Below are positions 62,554-64,000 of a stretch of DNA of 64,000 nucleotides, one piece after another; the first letter of the stretch is position 1; the number at the start of each line of letters is the position of its first letter. Source of the DNA: Mansonella perstans (Eukaryota; Nematoda; Chromadorea; Rhabditida; Onchocercidae). Under the pieces are notes generated by a model. That model was not told where the DNA came from. It was given only the letters and a program-made list of their open reading frames with translations, and ran no database searches. The translations under genes and the position numbers were made by a program. Location of the stretch: contig JBAMDO010000567.1 of the NCBI GenBank assembly GCA_037074765.1, positions 496,001-560,000 of the forward strand, read 5' to 3'.

Positions 62554-64000
62554 AGATGGGCCAGCATAACATTTTTAACTGATTCAATTCAAATCGCTTA
62601 TCATCCATTCATTCATCTTATTTTCATCGAAGAATATTTCTCTGATCTTTCATGAAATCTGTTTGACAATACTGACTTAAAAGGTTCCAGAAATAACAGA
62701 AAAAATGATGTTAATAGAATGTTTCAGTTCTAATCAATGATCAGGAATGATTTTATTTGTTCTTTCATTTTTTCTTACCAATCTACATTTAGTTTTATCT
62801 GATCATAGTGCATATCTGGTCATTCCATTTAGTTTTATCCATTAGAAAAATTTGGCATTTGAACATTTCGGACACTTCAAAGCAGCTGTTCATACCATAC
62901 TTAACTGATATTCAATGATTCATTTACGATAATTATTAGGACAAAACATAGAGAAAAAAAATTCTGCTATATGTCACATTGAAATATGTTGCGAAAGGTC
63001 GTATCATATCTTCAATTCCATGATTATTAAATCAGTGGTAGCTTTTAAAATACTTTCAACGACTAATTGTGGAATTCATAGAATGGGCATAGCAATTAAG
63101 CATTGACTTTCGCAAATATTTTTAGAACAATTAATTAATTTGATAAATTTCGTTTTTTTTCTTTTTGAATGTAAAATTAAGAATAATCTATGCTAAGAAG
63201 GCTTTTTTTATCAAATATTTTTTTTTTGAACATCCAAAACTAAAATTAAATTTGAAAAAAAGAATTAAATTAATAATTGGTATTTAGAGCAATTATAAAA
63301 ATTTAATTTTTTTGAAACCTTCGTTCATATTTACGCATCATTTACATTTACTTTTCTAACCGCATAAATTTAAACGGTATGATAATGATTGTTTGATTTA
63401 TGAAATTTGCATTTTAATGACTTCAAGGTGTTACATTTATCTGTTCATATATTTGATGCTAACTCTAATTACTTGCTGCTAAAAATATAGCAGAGAAGAG
63501 TTATGTTATAAATTGTGTTGTGAATCAAACAAGAAACAGTATTTAGCAACAGTTAAATGAAAATGGATAACTTTAGTTGGTTACTGTAAATTTCTCTTTA
63601 AGGATTCTGACATCAGATAGGTACGCAGTATGATTAATGATCGCCAAAATAAATCACATGTGTAATATAATCAGATAGTTGAATAGTTTTCAAACTAATT
63701 TCTTTGGGGATGCATAATTCTGATTAAAATCATATTGCGATATTCAAGAAAGCTTTATCAAATTTTATATTTTATTTTGCAAAAAATGTATTTTTTTATA
63801 ATGCCAAATAAATTTGCTAAAGAAATGGAAAGTGTGCAAGAAATAAATATTATACTTAAAAAAATGTTTAGAAACCTATCGAATGGCATCATTTTAATCA
63901 AATTTTCTCAATATATATATTGAAAGTGACAGTACTTTGAATATGTCTTAATGGATTCCTTCACTCATTGTGTTCCAAATGCAGTAAGGAAAAAAAATGA
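62554..64000. other. AT-rich flank upstream of the copine gene
   Basis: No gene, RNA gene or repeat recognised in about 1.45 kb. It presumably holds the copine promoter or trans-splice region. Confidence 0.5.

Noticed and set aside
1..64000. CRISPR arrays, rRNA genes, bacterial operons
   Set aside because: No regularly spaced direct repeats, no rRNA-like segments and no long bacterial-type ORFs; the window is eukaryotic nuclear DNA.

Overview
The window looks like nuclear DNA of a parasitic nematode, most likely a filarial (onchocercid) worm. The evidence is a very AT-rich sequence, many short GT-AG introns, nematode-type families (globin, ZP-domain cuticlin-like protein, copine, arrestin-domain protein), 3' splice sites placed just upstream of start codons with no upstream exon (the usual mark of spliced-leader trans-splicing), and a nuclear copy of mitochondrial nad5 that reads as protein only with the invertebrate mitochondrial code. 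The species is not identifiable from the sequence alone.

Layout. Positions 1902-14158 hold five intron-containing housekeeping genes, all on the + strand and 480-815 bp apart: tRNA pseudouridine synthase PUS3, farnesyl/geranylgeranyl-transferase alpha subunit FNTA, the RNA factor RTRAF, adenylate kinase 6 and mitochondrial ribosomal protein mL53. This is a candidate polycistronic unit. A globin gene lies on the - strand (14911-17227, with probable extra 5' exons out to about 19378). Positions 19.4-36.3 kb look gene-poor but contain a decayed LINE (20.33-21.6 kb), a perfect 171-bp tandem duplication (26043-26384), a perfect 24-bp hairpin (29287-29351), a nad5 NUMT (31130-31370), and several splice-consistent small - strand genes that long-ORF scanning misses: a predicted secreted 72-aa peptide (28914-29258), an unrecognised 164-aa protein (26937-28285) and a terminal exon pair (22555-22978).

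Positions 36296-42125 encode a 502-aa cuticlin-like ZP protein in 16 exons. It is followed by a possible 41-codon micropeptide gene (42858-42983). On the - strand come an arrestin-domain protein (43095-47155) with a tRNA-Phe(GAA) gene nested in one intron, two more LINE fragments (47.47 and 48.7-49.4 kb; read on the + strand), acetyl-CoA acetyltransferase (49833-52366), an isolated conserved-looking ORF (55330-55587) and a divergent copine (56405-62553).

Functions. The + strand cluster combines RNA modification, RNA metabolism, ribosome biogenesis, mitochondrial translation and protein prenylation. The right half holds cuticle/apical matrix, trafficking, lipid/ketone metabolism and membrane-binding proteins. 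Gene models were spliced by hand; exon phases were checked for every model described as complete. No transcript or database evidence was available.
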